64,000 nt of DNA from an uncultured Desulfobulbus sp. Its GTDB lineage: Bacteria > Desulfobacterota > Desulfobulbia > Desulfobulbales > Desulfobulbaceae. The position numbers were made by a program, and so were the translations under genes. Shown here piece by piece: positions 16,592 through 24,629 of this stretch; position 1 is the stretch's first letter, and each line of letters begins with the position of its first letter. The notes beneath the pieces were generated by a model. That model worked only from the letters and a program-made list of their open reading frames with translations, had not been told where the DNA came from and made no database searches. The DNA lies in the NCBI RefSeq assembly GCF_963664075.1, contig NZ_OY760916.1:496001-560000 (forward strand), in the 5' to 3' direction.

Positions 16592-17218
16592 ATGGGCCGC
16601 TATTTTCAGTTTGGGAGGTGGTCCCTTGTCTGGTGCTGCCTGTTCTGGTGCCACCCGCAGCTTTGCCTGGCTGCCTCTCCCTCCTATAGTTGCAGTAAGG
16701 TCAAAACAGGGACGGTCGAGGCGCTTATCTGTAGCGAAGAATCCCTGGCTGTACTCGATCGTCAATTGGCTGGGGTCTATGTGCAGTCAATAGCCCAGCT
16801 GGGAGAAGAGCGCTCGATGGATTTGCGCATCGAGCAGCGCGGGTGGATTCGTTCTCGTGATGCCTGTAGCAAAGATGAGGCAACAGAGGATTGCGTGCGT
16901 AGACACTACCGTCAGCGCATTGCCGAGTTACAGGCGACTTATCGGTTGGTTCCCATGACAGGGCCGGTACGTTTTTTCTGTGAGGGCCAGGCGCAAGCGA
17001 CTCTCTATGTTACCTATCACGCGACCGACCCTGTAACCATCATCGTTGATTATGACAACAAGTCCACCTTAATGTACCAGGAGCCAAGTGCGAGTGGGGC
17101 TCGTTATGTGCGAGGCAACCAAAGTTTCTGGGAACTTGAAGACACCGCACTGGTGAGCTGGGGATTTGATATGCCAGAGAGCCAGTGTCAAACGGGGAAG
17201 CCACCAGCTGCCCGCTAA
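16592..17218 (+). CDS. LprI-MliC fusion: predicted lysozyme inhibitor
   Basis: After a signal peptide (about 1-27) comes an LprI-like domain (about 33-110): SYSCSKVKTGTVEALIC, a Leu-Asp-rich LDRQL helix, QRGWIRSRDAC and the final YRQRIAEL. A C-terminal MliC domain follows (about 120-190): FFCEGQ, TIIVDYDN, ALVSWGF. Both families inhibit c-type lysozyme in the envelope. MliC uses a Ser/Lys-containing loop, which is degenerate here. AGGAGG lies 4 nt before the ATG at 16592, so the GTG three bases earlier is not preferred. It pairs with the secreted protein upstream and may protect peptidoglycan against host or predator lysozyme. Confidence 0.82.
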   Translation: MGRYFQFGRWSLVWCCLFWCHPQLCLAASPSYSCSKVKTGTVEALICSEESLAVLDRQLAGVYVQSIAQLGEERSMDLRIEQRGWIRSRDACSKDEATEDCVRRHYRQRIAELQATYRLVPMTGPVRFFCEGQAQATLYVTYHATDPVTIIVDYDNKSTLMYQEPSASGARYVRGNQSFWELEDTALVSWGFDMPESQCQTGKPPAAR

Positions 17219-17290
17219 GAGCTGCCTGTGGGGATGGGGCGGGAATTGCATAATTCGTCATCAGTTACGATTAAGACCAAGGAGGTCGCC

Positions 17291-18262
17291 ATGCTCTTTA
17301 TTACCAACCGTTTTCCGAAAGGCTCTATTCAGACTCGGGTCGGGCGCAAATTTGATTTTGACCTGCGTAATAACGCCCCGAGTAATTCCATCTTTTTTTG
17401 CAGGCGATCTCCGGATGGAAGCATCAGTGAAGTAGGGGGGCTCAACTTCATGACCGAGTTGAAAGATTCCCCCTACCGTCAGTTGCTGCTCTACATTCAT
17501 GGCTATTCCAACATGCCTGAGGATGTCTTTGCAGCCGCCGGTGAATTTCAGGAACTGTGCAACAAAACCAAAGAACAGGAAGTTCTGGTGTTGCCCGTGA
17601 TCTGGCCCTGTGATGGTGATTTTGGTATTGTCCAGGACTACTGGGACGATCAAAAATCAGCGGATGCCAGTGCCCCTGCCTTTTCCCGAGCCCTGTGTCG
17701 TTTTATCGAGTGGCGTGAATCCAAACTCAACCATCCGGACTCTGCTCCCTGCCTCAAACGGATCAATATGCTGGCCCATTCCATGGGCAACCGGGTTCTC
17801 CGGGAAACCCTGGTCCACTGGAACAGATACGATCTCCAAAGCGGGGTGCCCCTGCTCTTTCGCAATACCTTTCTTGTCGCTGCCGATATCGAAAATGAGT
17901 CCATTCATCGGGGCCAGAAGGGGCAGCTGATCTGCGACGCTTCTCGCAATGTGGTGGTCTACTTTGCCTCAGACGACCTGGCCCTGCGCTCGAGCAAAGC
18001 GGCCAATTTAAAAAACAAAATCGCTTCACGCCGCCTGGGGCATTCCGGGCCGGAGGATATGCGCCAAACCCCGCAGAATGTGTATATCGTCGACTGCGAC
18101 GATGTGAACAATAGCTACGATCTCAAGGGGCATTCTTATTTTCGCAGTGGTCGTACTCCGGGGCAGCCGGGGATAGTTTTTCAGCATATCTTTGAATGCA
18201 TGCATAAGGGCAGGGTCTTTCCTGATGATCCCGCACAGCGAACCACCATTTTGCGCGACTGA
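17291..18262 (+). CDS. DUF900-type alpha/beta hydrolase
   Basis: 323 residues. The oxyanion region LLLYIHGYSN (about 65-74) and the nucleophile elbow LAHSMGNRVLRETL (about 157-170, Ser in AHSMG where most family members have GHSMG) identify an alpha/beta hydrolase of the DUF900 family, found next to envelope genes in many bacteria. A likely catalytic His is in LKGHSYF near 275. The substrate is unknown. AAGGAGG stands about 6 nt before the ATG at 17291, which rejects the longer frame from 17228. A 9-bp hairpin follows the stop. Confidence 0.83.
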   Translation: MLFITNRFPKGSIQTRVGRKFDFDLRNNAPSNSIFFCRRSPDGSISEVGGLNFMTELKDSPYRQLLLYIHGYSNMPEDVFAAAGEFQELCNKTKEQEVLVLPVIWPCDGDFGIVQDYWDDQKSADASAPAFSRALCRFIEWRESKLNHPDSAPCLKRINMLAHSMGNRVLRETLVHWNRYDLQSGVPLLFRNTFLVAADIENESIHRGQKGQLICDASRNVVVYFASDDLALRSSKAANLKNKIASRRLGHSGPEDMRQTPQNVYIVDCDDVNNSYDLKGHSYFRSGRTPGQPGIVFQHIFECMHKGRVFPDDPAQRTTILRD

Positions 18263-18288
18263 TTCAGCAGGACTGCGCTGTTTTTGTT

Positions 18289-18313
18289 GGGCCGTCTGCT
18301 TGCGAGACGGCCC
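18289..18313 (+). terminator. Hairpin after the hydrolase gene, before mrpA
   Basis: Perfect 9-bp GC-rich stem (GGGCCGTCT 18289-18297 with AGACGGCCC 18305-18313) and a 7-nt loop, followed by CCTCTTTG. The T-tract is weak. It lies 26 nt after the stop of the hydrolase gene and 50 nt before the mrpA start, so it either ends the upstream transcript or sits in the mrp leader. Confidence 0.6.
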
Positions 18314-18362
18314 CTCTTTGCTGCCTCAAACACAGGGTTCACTGCTGCCGGAGGAAGAATTC

Positions 18363-21170
18363 GTGCTGCTTCTTTTTGTCGTGTTCCTGCCCTTATTGGG
18401 AGCGCTGCTCCCGGCGCTGCCGCTGCCCGGGATACGCCGCATTGCGCCGGCGCTGTTGGCTGCCCTCGTGACCGGGGCGAGCCTGCTGGCTTCGATCGTT
18501 CCCATCCTCAATGCCTTTCACGGCAGGCCTACGGTCTTTTTTCATTCCTGGCTGCCCCAGGTCGGGCTTGATCTGGCCTTTTGTCTGGATGGCCTGGGAG
18601 TGCTCTTTGTCCTGCTGGTGCTGGGGATCGGCCTGCTGGTTATCCTCTATGCCCACTACTATCTTGCAGCTCAGCCTGCGCTTGGTCGTTTTTACAGCCT
18701 GTTTCTCCTCTTCATGGGGGCCATGCTTGGCCTGGTCCTCTCCGATAACCTCTTGCAACTCGTTGTCTTCTGGGAGCTCACCTCGCTCTCCTCTTTTTTT
18801 CTCATCGGTTTTTCTCATAAGAAAACAGAGGCCAGAAGCGGTGCTGCCCTGGCCCTGAGCATCACCGGCGCCGGTGGCCTGGCCCTGTTAGCCGGGTGCC
18901 TCCTCTTGGGAAAGATCGCGGGGACCTATCGTCTCTCCGAGCTGCTTCAGGCAGGAATGCTTATCCGCAATCACGAACTCTACCTGCCGACCCTGGTGTT
19001 GATCGTCCTGGGGGCCTGCAGCAAGTCGGCCCAGTTTCCTTTTCATTTCTGGCTGCCCCGGGCCATGGCCGCCCCCACACCGGTCAGCGCCTACCTTCAC
19101 TCCGCCACCATGGTCAAGGCCGGTGTCTTTCTCCTGGCCCGCCTTTTTCCCGTGCTCTCGGGAACCGATCCCTGGTTTTTTCTTGTCGGAGGCATAGGCC
19201 TGGCGACCTTATTGTATGGAGCATACCACGCCCTGTTTCAGCACGATCTTAAAGGGTTGCTCGCCTATTCAACCATCAGCCACCTCGGGTTGATTGTCCT
19301 GCTTCTGGGGATCGATACCTCCATGGCGGCGGTGGCAGCAGTTTTTCATATTATCAATCACGCCACCTTTAAGGCCTCGCTCTTCATGGCCGCCGGGATT
19401 ATCGATCACGAGACCGGTACGCGCGATATGCGAAAACTGGCTGGTCTCTGGCGTTACATGCCCCAAACCGCGACCCTGGCCATGGTGGCGGCTGCGGCCA
19501 TGGCAGGTGTGCCTCTGCTCAACGGTTTTCTTTCCAAGGAGATGTTCTTTGCCCAGACCCTGCATCTGGACATGCTCGGTCCCCTGGGGGGGATAGAGCC
19601 CCTGGCCGCGACCCTGGCCGGGATCTTTGCCGTGGCCTACAGCGCCCGTTTTATTCATGATGTGTTCTTTAACGGTGAGCCAGAAAATCTGCCCCATTTC
19701 CCGCCCCACGAACCTCCGAAATTTATGCGGTTGCCGGTCCTGATTCTGGTGGTCCAGTGTCTGTTGGTGGGTATCTTTCCAGGACTCATCGTCGCCCCCT
19801 TTCTCACCTTGGCAGCGGGATCGGTCCTGGGCGCAGAGGTCCCCTCATTCAGTCTGGCTATCTGGCATGGATTCAATGGTCCACTTGTGATGAGTCTGGT
19901 CGCGCTTGTGGGGGGGCTTGGACTCTATGGACTGCGTCACAGGCTCTTTAATTTTGAAGAGCCCCGTTGGCCTGCTGTGGACCCGCTGCTTGTGGCCCGT
20001 AGGCTGGTGGCCCATTTGCAGCAAACAGCCGCCCGGCTCAACGCAGTTCTGGTCAGTGGCTCACTGCAAGGTCTCATATCGCTGCTGCTTTTTGCAGCCC
20101 TCTTGGCGCTGTGCTGGCCGCTGCTCACCACCTCTGCCGATTTGACGGGACCTCTGACACTGACTCCGGTCGATGGACTTAGCCTGATCGGCGCGCTGCT
20201 GATGATGGGCGCGGCTATCGTGAGTGTACTTTGGCACCGACGTCGCTTTTCCGTGTTGATTGCGCTGAGTGTTGTCGGGGTGATGATGGTTTTGAGCTTT
20301 GTTCGTTTCTTCGCTCCCGACCTGGCTCTGACCCAGCTGGCCGTGGAACTGGTGACCATTCTGCTTTTGATCCTGGCCCTCTATTTTTTGCCTCGCAACG
20401 AACAGGCGTCGTGGCGACCGCTGCGACGGGGGAGGGACCTCTGTCTTGCCCTGGGGCTTGGCACCGGCGTTGGCCTGCTGAGTTGGGGGCTGTTGACCCG
20501 AGATTTCAGCTCCATCTCCAGCTATTTTCTGGCAAACAGCCTGCCTGGGGGGGGAGGACATAATGTGGTCAATGTCATCCTGGTTGATTTTCGCGGCTTT
20601 GACACCCTGGGAGAGATCACGGTGCTGGCGGTGGCAGCACTTGGTATCCATGGACTGCTGGATAATCTCTGCCTGGAATCGGGCACCGTCGAGGGCGTTC
20701 CCTGCCGCTGGAGCGATGAACGCCAGTTTCTGGTGCTCTCCCTCATCACCCGGTTGTTGCTCCCCATGGCTTTGCTGGTGGCAATCCACCTCTTCCTTCG
20801 TGGGCATAACGCGCCCGGCGGTGGCTTCATTGCCGGGCTGGTGACCGCGGTAGCCCTGATCCTGCAATCCATGGCAAGCGGCATCGCCTGGACCCGGCAG
20901 CAGTGGAACCAACGCTACCAACCGCTGATCGCCTGGGGTGTGTTGATCGCGACAGCCACCGGACTTGGCTCCTGGTTCTTTGATCATCCCTTTCTCAGCT
21001 CGGCCTTTGGCCACTTTCATCTTCCCCTGGTGGGGGATTTTGAGCTGGCCACGGCCATGTTCTTTGACCTGGGCGTCTATCTCTGCGTAGTTGGTGTGGT
21101 CCTGTTGATTCTGGCCACCTTAGGCAGATTGAACCAACGGTGCGCTGAGTCGCGCCGAGGAGGTGCATGA
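18363..21170 (+). CDS. mrpA: Mrp antiporter subunit A with fused MrpB domain
   Basis: 935 residues and many membrane helices. The NuoL-like core has the conserved proton-path Glu138 (FWELTSLSSFF) and Lys221 (CSKSAQFPFHFWLPRAM), with the His region AYLHSATMVKAG; these match the Glu140/Lys223 pair known from Bacillus MrpA. After about residue 760 follow the MrpA C-terminal and MrpB-type parts (VLSLITRLLLPMAL, GHNAPGGGFIAGLV), so A and B are one polypeptide, as in PhaA-type systems. It forms the large subunit of the cation/proton antiporter in the inner membrane. GTG at 18363 has GGAGG 8 nt before it; the longer frame starting inside the upstream gene was rejected. Confidence 0.95.
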   Translation: MLLLFVVFLPLLGALLPALPLPGIRRIAPALLAALVTGASLLASIVPILNAFHGRPTVFFHSWLPQVGLDLAFCLDGLGVLFVLLVLGIGLLVILYAHYYLAAQPALGRFYSLFLLFMGAMLGLVLSDNLLQLVVFWELTSLSSFFLIGFSHKKTEARSGAALALSITGAGGLALLAGCLLLGKIAGTYRLSELLQAGMLIRNHELYLPTLVLIVLGACSKSAQFPFHFWLPRAMAAPTPVSAYLHSATMVKAGVFLLARLFPVLSGTDPWFFLVGGIGLATLLYGAYHALFQHDLKGLLAYSTISHLGLIVLLLGIDTSMAAVAAVFHIINHATFKASLFMAAGIIDHETGTRDMRKLAGLWRYMPQTATLAMVAAAAMAGVPLLNGFLSKEMFFAQTLHLDMLGPLGGIEPLAATLAGIFAVAYSARFIHDVFFNGEPENLPHFPPHEPPKFMRLPVLILVVQCLLVGIFPGLIVAPFLTLAAGSVLGAEVPSFSLAIWHGFNGPLVMSLVALVGGLGLYGLRHRLFNFEEPRWPAVDPLLVARRLVAHLQQTAARLNAVLVSGSLQGLISLLLFAALLALCWPLLTTSADLTGPLTLTPVDGLSLIGALLMMGAAIVSVLWHRRRFSVLIALSVVGVMMVLSFVRFFAPDLALTQLAVELVTILLLILALYFLPRNEQASWRPLRRGRDLCLALGLGTGVGLLSWGLLTRDFSSISSYFLANSLPGGGGHNVVNVILVDFRGFDTLGEITVLAVAALGIHGLLDNLCLESGTVEGVPCRWSDERQFLVLSLITRLLLPMALLVAIHLFLRGHNAPGGGFIAGLVTAVALILQSMASGIAWTRQQWNQRYQPLIAWGVLIATATGLGSWFFDHPFLSSAFGHFHLPLVGDFELATAMFFDLGVYLCVVGVVLLILATLGRLNQRCAESRRGGA

Positions 21171-21505
21171 TGGAGTTGCTTGCGGCCCTCTGCGTGGGCG
21201 TCCTTGTCAGCTGCGGCATCTATCTGCTGCTGCGGGGCAGGACCTTTTCGGTGGTCCTGGGGCTTTCCCTGCTCTCCTACGCGGTCAACCTCTTTTTGTT
21301 TTTTTCAGGGCGGCTGCGCGGAGAAGCTCCTCCCTTGATCGAGAGCGGCGTCCCCCAGAGGTTGCTTGCCGATCCCTTGCCCCAGGCCCTGGTGTTAACG
21401 GCCATCGTCATCGGTTTTGGCATGACCGCCTTTGTCCTTATTCTCGCCCTGCGGGCACGCGGTGAGTTTGGCAACGATCACGTAGACGGAAAGGAGGAAG
21501 CATGA
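21167..21505 (+). CDS. mrpC: Mrp antiporter subunit C (NuoK-like)
   Basis: 112 residues with three membrane helices in the NuoK arrangement: LLAALCVGVLVSCGIYLLL, then VVLGLSLLSYAVNLFLF and a last helix ALVLTAIVIGFGMTAFVLI. The motif DPLPQALVLTAIVI is typical of MrpC. It overlaps mrpA by ATGA (4 nt), with GGAGG just upstream in the mrpA end, and overlaps mrpD in the same way. This indicates translational coupling and fixed stoichiometry in the complex. Confidence 0.95.
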   Translation: MMELLAALCVGVLVSCGIYLLLRGRTFSVVLGLSLLSYAVNLFLFFSGRLRGEAPPLIESGVPQRLLADPLPQALVLTAIVIGFGMTAFVLILALRARGEFGNDHVDGKEEA

Positions 21506-23004
21506 ATCACTGGCTGATGGGCCCGCTGCTCCTGCCGCTTGTCGCAGCGATGGTCAATCTCATGCTCTCCCACAAAAGGATTCAACCACAGCGTCTGGTC
21601 AGCCTGACTGCGCTTGGCGGAGTGCTTATCATCACCTGCGGGCTGTTGTTCAGCGTTGTCGAGGGGACAGAAGTGTACCGCTTAGGCGACTGGTCGGCCC
21701 CCTTTGGGATTGTCTTGGTGCTGGATCGTCTGGGAGCGCTGTTCCTGGTGACCACAGCCCTGCTGGCCTTCCTGAGTCTTCTCCAGGCGGTGCGTGGTGA
21801 TGATCGGATCGGCCCCTTTTTTCATGTGTTCTACCCCTTGCAGCTTTTAGGGATAAACGGCGCCTTTCTCACCGGCGATCTCTTTAATCTTTTTGTCTTT
21901 TTTGAGATCATGCTCATCGCTTCCTACTGTCTTGCCCTTCACGGTGGCGGTGGCCAGAGGGTGCGAGCCGGGCTCCATTATGTGGTGTTGAACCTTATCG
22001 GTTCCGCCCTCTTTTTGTTGGCGCTGGGCACACTGTACGCTGTGCTGGGCACCTTGAACATAGCGGATATGGCGGTGAAGGTCGGTCAGCTTGGGGGGGA
22101 GGATACCTTTCTCGTTCAGGCCGGTTGTCTGCTCTTGGTGGTGGTTTTTGGCCTCAAGGCCGCGATTGTGCCCGTCCACGGGTGGCTGGCACCGCTCTAT
22201 GGTGCGGTGATTCCTCCTGTGGCCGCCCTCTTTGCCGTGATGACCAAGGTGGGGATCTATGCCATCTTGCGTATGGTAACCCTGATTTTTCCAGCCCAGG
22301 GTCCGGTGGGCGCAGTCCTTGCCGAGCTGTTACCACTCCTGGCGCTCGCGACCCTTGTGGGGGGCGTGCTGGCACTGTTTGCAGCAGATGAACTGCCCAG
22401 CCTTGTCAGTGGTCTGGTGATTCTCTCTATCGGCACCCTCCTTGTGGGTATCGGCACGCTGAACCCACAGGGGCTCAGTGGTGCCCTCTATTATCTGGTC
22501 CATACCACCCTGGTCAGCGGAGGGCTGTACCTGCTCTCTGCCTACCTTGTTCCTGCCCCGGGGAATGGGGGGCAGGGCCAGAGGAGACAGGGAACTCCTG
22601 CCGAGAAAAATATCCTGGGGGGACTTTTTGTATTGGGGGCTGTTGCCAGCGCCGGGTTACCGCCGCTTTCGGGGTTCCTGGGAAAACTGATGCTGCTGCA
22701 GGCAGTGGATCCGGTAGCTGGCTGGTGGTTGTGGGCGATGGTCCTGGTCGGTGGCCTGGCCGCCCTGGTGAGCCTTTCCCGCATGGGAATCCGCCTGTTC
22801 TGGGGGCGTGGCCCAGCCCTGGCAGGGACCGCCTTGCTCAGCAGGGACCGTCTGTTGCCTGCGGCACTTTTGCTGGCAGCAAGTCTGGTCATGACACTCG
22901 TCGCTCCGCAGATCTCTGCCTACACCAGAGCCACCGCTCAGGAAGTACTTGCTCCCGAGCGCTATATTCAGGCGGTGCTGAGAGGCGAAGGAGAAAACCT
23001 ATGA
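21502..23004 (+). CDS. mrpD: Mrp antiporter subunit D (NuoN/NuoM-like)
   Basis: 500 residues, about 14 membrane helices. The proton-translocation Glu135 (FFEIMLIASYCL) and Lys219 (GLKAAIVPVHGWL) are present, followed by the conserved Lys in AVMTKVGIYAILR; these correspond to Glu137 and Lys219 of Bacillus MrpD. ATG overlaps the mrpC stop (ATGA) and is preceded by AAGGAGGAAGC, a strong SD. With MrpA it carries out the ion exchange that expels Na+ or Li+, or maintains pH. Confidence 0.95.
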   Translation: MNHWLMGPLLLPLVAAMVNLMLSHKRIQPQRLVSLTALGGVLIITCGLLFSVVEGTEVYRLGDWSAPFGIVLVLDRLGALFLVTTALLAFLSLLQAVRGDDRIGPFFHVFYPLQLLGINGAFLTGDLFNLFVFFEIMLIASYCLALHGGGGQRVRAGLHYVVLNLIGSALFLLALGTLYAVLGTLNIADMAVKVGQLGGEDTFLVQAGCLLLVVVFGLKAAIVPVHGWLAPLYGAVIPPVAALFAVMTKVGIYAILRMVTLIFPAQGPVGAVLAELLPLLALATLVGGVLALFAADELPSLVSGLVILSIGTLLVGIGTLNPQGLSGALYYLVHTTLVSGGLYLLSAYLVPAPGNGGQGQRRQGTPAEKNILGGLFVLGAVASAGLPPLSGFLGKLMLLQAVDPVAGWWLWAMVLVGGLAALVSLSRMGIRLFWGRGPALAGTALLSRDRLLPAALLLAASLVMTLVAPQISAYTRATAQEVLAPERYIQAVLRGEGENL

Positions 23005-23489
23005 AAAAGTTTTTCCCTCAACCCCTGATGAGTCTCTGCCTCTTGGTTCTCTGGTTGCTGCTTGCCGAGTCAGTGGCTCCAGGGCATCTGTTGTTGGGTG
23101 GGTTGTTTGCATTTCTGCTGCCCCTGTTTACCTGTCGTTTCTGGCCCAACCCGCCCCGGATGCGCCGCCCCCTTCTGCTGGTGCCTTACCTGCTGGTTTT
23201 GCTCTGGGACATAATCTGGGCTAATCTGATCGTGGCCCGCCTCATCCTGGGACCGGCGGATCGACTGCGGCCAGCCTTCATTCGTCTCCCCCTGGAGCTG
23301 GAGCAGGAGATGGCCATTGTCATGCTGGCCCATACCATCTCCCTGACTCCAGGAACCGTCTCCATAGACCTGAGCGTGGACAGAAGGTCGCTGCTGATTC
23401 ATGCGCTGGACGTTGAGGATGAGGCCGAGTTGATCCGTACCATCAAAAAACGCTACGAACAACCGCTCAAGGAGATCTTTGCATGCTGA
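23001..23489 (+). CDS. mrpE: Mrp antiporter subunit E
   Basis: 162 residues. Hydrophobic N-terminal helices (about 8-45, 55-80) precede a soluble domain with MAIVMLAHTISLTPGTVSID, the hallmark of MrpE, and a DVEDEAELIRTIKKRYE end. The ATG overlaps the mrpD stop by 4 nt and has GGCGAAGGAG before it. The gene ends 7 nt inside mrpF. The family's exact role is structural or assembly support for the antiporter. Confidence 0.94.
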   Translation: MKKFFPQPLMSLCLLVLWLLLAESVAPGHLLLGGLFAFLLPLFTCRFWPNPPRMRRPLLLVPYLLVLLWDIIWANLIVARLILGPADRLRPAFIRLPLELEQEMAIVMLAHTISLTPGTVSIDLSVDRRSLLIHALDVEDEAELIRTIKKRYEQPLKEIFAC

Positions 23490-23752
23490 GCGTTGCCCTG
23501 TACTTTGCCTTTACCTGTATCGGTTGTGGACTAGTCTGTAATTTCTGGCGTCTGGTTCGTGGCCCCGGACATACCGACCGAATTCTGGCCCTGGACACCA
23601 TGTACGTGAATACTACGGCGCTCCTGATTCTTCTGGGCGTGTATCTGGATCGCAACAGCTATTTTGAAGCGGCACTGCTCATTGCCCTTATGGGCTTTGT
23701 CGGCACGGTGGCACTTTCAAAATATCTGCTGCGCGGCGATATCATCGAGTAA
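23483..23752 (+). CDS. mrpF: Mrp antiporter subunit F
   Basis: 89 residues and three membrane helices. The motif RLVRGPGHTDRILALDTMYVN (split across about 24-44) is diagnostic of MrpF, followed by a last helix EAALLIALMGFVGTVALSKYL. It overlaps mrpE by 7 nt, and mrpG begins 9 nt after its stop behind TAAGGAGG. Confidence 0.94.
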   Translation: MLSVALYFAFTCIGCGLVCNFWRLVRGPGHTDRILALDTMYVNTTALLILLGVYLDRNSYFEAALLIALMGFVGTVALSKYLLRGDIIE

Positions 23753-23761
23753 GGAGGGGCT

Positions 23762-24148
23762 ATGGTCCTGGATTTCTTTATCGCATTTTTTCTTATCCTG
23801 GGTGGTGGCTTTATTCTCATTGGTTCTATCGGCCTTGTCCGCTTGAATGATCTCTTTATGCGGTTGCACGGTCCAACCAAGGCAACCACCTTGGGGATTG
23901 GTGGTATTCTCATTGGTTCCATGCTTCACTTCGGGGGCAGGGGAGAGGGCTTGAGTCTGCATGAACTTTTAATCAGCCTTTTTATCTTCACCACAGCCCC
24001 CATCAGCGCCTATCTGGTGGGGAGGGCAGGGCTCCATCTGCAAAGAGCCGCTGGTCAGTCAGCGGCTCAACCGCCTCTGCGGGGGGACGAGCAGACAGAC
24101 ACCGGACAAGAAGACACGAGAGTGGCAGGAGATCCCAGGGAAAAATGA
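23762..24148 (+). CDS. mrpG: Mrp antiporter subunit G
   Basis: 128 residues. Three membrane helices and the MrpG signature GSIGLVRLNDLFMRLHGPTK near 20-39, then TTLGIGGILIG and LFIFTTAPISAYLVGRAG. After about residue 92 a hydrophilic tail of some 35 residues, rich in Gln, Asp and Glu, extends beyond the usual family end. The last 4 nt overlap the next gene. Confidence 0.93.
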   Translation: MVLDFFIAFFLILGGGFILIGSIGLVRLNDLFMRLHGPTKATTLGIGGILIGSMLHFGGRGEGLSLHELLISLFIFTTAPISAYLVGRAGLHLQRAAGQSAAQPPLRGDEQTDTGQEDTRVAGDPREK

Positions 24149-24591
24149 TTGAGACAATTAAGAAAATTGAGCGCATGCTGATCATGTCCCTGGTGGTGAT
24201 GATGGCCTTCGTGCTGCTCTTGGCCACTGTTGAGCTGGGATGGATCATACTTAAAGACGTCTTTACTCCCCCTGTTTTGTTGCTGGAAATTGATGAACTA
24301 CTGGAGATATTCGGACTGTTTTTGTTGGTGCTCATCGGCATTGAGCTGTTGGAGACCATCGTCAAAACCTTTCTCCAGCAGTCGTCCAATCATGCGAAAA
24401 TTGTCATTATGGTGGCGATTATTGCGGTCTCGCGCAAGGTTATTATCCTCAACATTGAAACGACCTCTGGGCTCACCCTACTGGGACTGGCAGCGATCAT
24501 TATTGCCCTCTGTGTGGGCTTCTTTCTGGTGGGGGAGAAGAGAGGGAAAACAAACAGCTCAACCCTGGCAGGCAACAAGATCGAAGAGTAA
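24145..24591 (+). CDS. PsiE-family membrane protein at the end of the mrp operon
   Basis: 148 residues with four hydrophobic helices and the PsiE-type motifs ELGWIILKDVF, LLEIDELLEIFGLFLLVLIGIELLE (split, about 47-71) and AIIAVSRKVIILN. PsiE is named for phosphate-starvation induction in E. coli, and its biochemical function is unknown. The ATG overlaps the mrpG stop (ATGA), so the gene is translated as part of the antiporter operon. It may assist the antiporter or report on ion or phosphate stress. No terminator is seen in the 38 nt before the convergent chemoreceptor gene. Confidence 0.85.
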   Translation: MIETIKKIERMLIMSLVVMMAFVLLLATVELGWIILKDVFTPPVLLLEIDELLEIFGLFLLVLIGIELLETIVKTFLQQSSNHAKIVIMVAIIAVSRKVIILNIETTSGLTLLGLAAIIIALCVGFFLVGEKRGKTNSSTLAGNKIEE

Positions 24592-24629
24592 TAAAGCCGT
24601 GCCGTAGCGACTCCCCCGGTGTCTCTTTT

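Noticed and set aside
17228-17290. Earlier start of the DUF900 hydrolase
   Set aside because: The AAGGAGG site just before the ATG at 17291 decides the later start.
18192-18362. N-terminal extension of MrpA in the longest frame
   Set aside because: It overlaps the end of the hydrolase gene, lacks MrpA similarity and contains a hairpin, whereas the GTG at 18363 has a good SD and the normal MrpA N-terminus.
20061-21020. 319-codon minus-strand frame inside mrpA
   Set aside because: It is a shadow of a GC-rich coding region, with low-complexity Gln/His/Arg composition and no SD, and the opposite strand clearly encodes MrpA.
22725-23000. Extension of the mrpE frame into mrpD
   Set aside because: It is out-of-frame shadow of mrpD. 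The ATG at 23001 has an SD and the typical ATGA overlap.
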